Shown: piece after piece, positions 5,932 to 8,988 of the stretch
Layout: every line of letters begins with the position of its first letter
Numbering within the stretch: the stretch's first letter is position 1
Assembly: GCA_025966255.1 (NCBI GenBank)
Contig: JAOPVG010000450.1
Coordinates: forward strand, 1 to 8,988
Origin: Jatrophihabitans sp.
GTDB taxonomy: Bacteria > Actinomycetota > Actinomycetes > Mycobacteriales > Jatrophihabitantaceae
Reading direction: 5' to 3'
Length of the DNA stretch: 8,988 nucleotides
The notes under the pieces: generated by a model
What the model saw: the letters and a program-made list of their open reading frames with translations, nothing else
Database searches by the model: none
Told to the model about the DNA's origin: nothing
Translations under genes and position numbers: made by a program

Positions 5932-6738
5932 TTACTGCTCCGGTGCCGTCGGCCATGCGGGGGGCGGCTGCTGCCCCTGTGGCGGGTACGGGTAGTTCGG
6001 CGGCGGCGGGCCGCCATAGCCACCGCCTGCACCGGCGGCGATCTGCTTCTTGTGCCGGCTCCGCTTCACCAGGCCGATGATCAGCAAGATGATCGCCGTC
6101 ACCAGCAGCAGCGCACCCGGAACGACGAGGCCGGCACCAAGCGCGATGCCGCCACCGATCGACTTGCCGAATGCGATGTCCGAATTCGGCGCGGTGCCTG
6201 CCGTGGCTTGCACCTGGACCTTGTACTGGCCGGTCTCCGTGATCTTGAACTGGTAGATCGCAACGCCCTTGTGGCCGTTGTAGCCGTAGGTCAACCGGGT
6301 CTTGATCTGCCCGCTCGTCCGACTGCCACCGCCGTACAAGGTGTCCAGCGTCATTTCCTTGCCGGACGGACTCTGCAACAGGACGAGCGGCACCGGAACT
6401 GATTTGATTCCCGAGTTCACGTTGTCGGCCTCGTAGTAGGCGAGGTAGTTGCCGGCGTTCGTGAAGGAGGCGGTTCCGGTCCCGCTGGCAACCGACACTC
6501 GTTGGAAGTTGTCGACGGCGCTGAACGACTTCTTGGCGATGATGATGGCGCCGACGATCACCAGGGCCAGACCGACGACGCCGAAGATCAGCGCCAGCCG
6601 CAACGGCGTACGCCCGCGCAGGTGCTTCGGCGGCGCACCGTACCCCCCGCCGTACTGCGGCGGTCCGGACGGCGGCGGGCCGTACGGCGGCGGGCCAGGC
6701 GGATATGGCGATTGGCCAGGCGGAGGCGGGTAGCTCAT
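5932..6738 (-). CDS. Proline-rich protein with two membrane segments, function unknown
   Basis: 268 residues; I do not recognise a named family. Order: a Pro/Gly/Tyr-rich cytoplasmic N-terminus (MSYPPPPGQSPYPPGPPPYG and on, about 1-38), a basic patch, transmembrane segment 1 (about 47-68, LRLALIFGVVGLALVIVGAII), a roughly 125-residue middle domain (70-195), transmembrane segment 2 (about 198-224, ending LLIIGLVKRSRHKK), then a second Pro/Gly/Tyr-rich tail (235-268). The middle domain looks beta-rich: it has YLAYYEAD, a short disordered-looking stretch, then IYQFKITETGQYKVQVQA (161-178), a pattern seen in beta-sandwich domains of secreted proteins. By the positive-inside rule both Pro-rich tails should be cytoplasmic and the middle domain outside. 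ATG 6738 is the natural start; no Shine-Dalgarno is seen, but CACACT lies 7 nt upstream. It lies 47 bp after the threonine aldolase gene, with a hairpin between them, so it is probably transcribed on its own. Confidence 0.8.
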   Translation of the reverse strand: MSYPPPPGQSPYPPGPPPYGPPPSGPPQYGGGYGAPPKHLRGRTPLRLALIFGVVGLALVIVGAIIIAKKSFSAVDNFQRVSVASGTGTASFTNAGNYLAYYEADNVNSGIKSVPVPLVLLQSPSGKEMTLDTLYGGGSRTSGQIKTRLTYGYNGHKGVAIYQFKITETGQYKVQVQATAGTAPNSDIAFGKSIGGGIALGAGLVVPGALLLVTAIILLIIGLVKRSRHKKQIAAGAGGGYGGPPPPNYPYPPQGQQPPPAWPTAPEQ

Positions 6739-6745
6739 GCCGCGT

Positions 6746-6751
6746 AGTGTG
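6746..6751 (-). promoter_or_regulatory. Possible -10 element of the membrane protein gene
   Basis: CACACT on the minus strand is one base off TACACT and is followed by 7 nt (ACGCGGC) and ATG 6738. It matches the spacing seen before pknL and aroF. No clear -35 or ribosome binding site is visible. Confidence 0.3.
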
Positions 6752-6766
6752 CCTGCTCTGCGGCAT

Positions 6767-6785
6767 TCCCGCGCGCAGGAACGCG

Positions 6786-6799
<14 letters not shown>
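6767..6799 (-). terminator. Hairpin over the threonine aldolase stop codon
   Basis: TCCCGCGCGC (6767-6776) pairs with 6789-6799 through 10 base pairs with one bulged base. The 12-nt loop holds the TGA of the threonine aldolase gene (6786-6788). No U-tract follows. It may end or attenuate the aroG-ltaE transcript before the membrane protein gene; in DNA this GC-rich the evidence is moderate. Confidence 0.4.

Positions 6800-8988
<2,189 letters not shown>

Noticed and set aside
5348..6766. A 472-codon open frame on the minus strand across aroF and the membrane protein
   Set aside because: It crosses two well-supported genes in a shadow frame and has low-complexity Arg/Ala-rich sequence.

Overview
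The window is strongly GC-rich, with G or C at nearly every third codon position. It reads as chromosomal DNA of an actinobacterium. The anchor is a Rv2175c-like DNA-binding protein beside a divergent PknL-type Ser/Thr kinase, followed a few genes on by a class II (AroG-type) DAHP synthase. In Mycobacterium tuberculosis these are Rv2175c, pknL (Rv2176) and aroG (Rv2178c). The PASTA repeats on the kinase, the second (type I) DAHP synthase and the inserted methyltransferase-fold genes argue against Mycobacterium itself. I cannot name the genus.

Layout. Positions 1-1878, all on the minus strand and read right to left: a spermidine-synthase-like protein (1878-1036), a class I SAM-dependent methyltransferase (1035-205, starting on the base after the previous stop), then the first 44 codons of the Rv2175c-like regulator (132 to the window edge). 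Between the last two lies a 27-bp palindromic tandem repeat (177-228), which supplies the methyltransferase stop codon. Positions 1879-1972 form a short divergent promoter region. Positions 1973-5905, on the plus strand: pknL (transmembrane receptor kinase with four PASTA repeats), endonuclease IV (nfo, with an unresolved start) and a type I-beta DAHP synthase with an N-terminal regulatory domain, which has its own promoter. Positions 5897-5925 form a strong hairpin in the convergent junction. Positions 5932-8988, on the minus strand: a proline-rich protein with two membrane segments, a threonine aldolase and the class II DAHP synthase (its N-terminus lies beyond the window). The last two overlap as GTGA and look like an operon.

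How the genes relate. Rv2175c is a known PknL substrate in M. tuberculosis, so the left half is probably a cell-wall or growth-sensing kinase module, with two methyltransferase-fold genes placed between kinase and regulator. The right half holds two evolutionarily distinct enzymes for the first step of the shikimate pathway, about 1.9 kb apart on opposite strands. Several genes have a TAnnnT-like -10 box exactly 7 nt before the start codon and no Shine-Dalgarno, which suggests leaderless mRNAs.

Most of the window is recognisable housekeeping sequence, and I do not see a clearly new multi-gene system. The best leads are the repeat that sets gene ends, the missing canonical start of nfo, the shared leaderless promoter geometry and the paired DAHP synthases.
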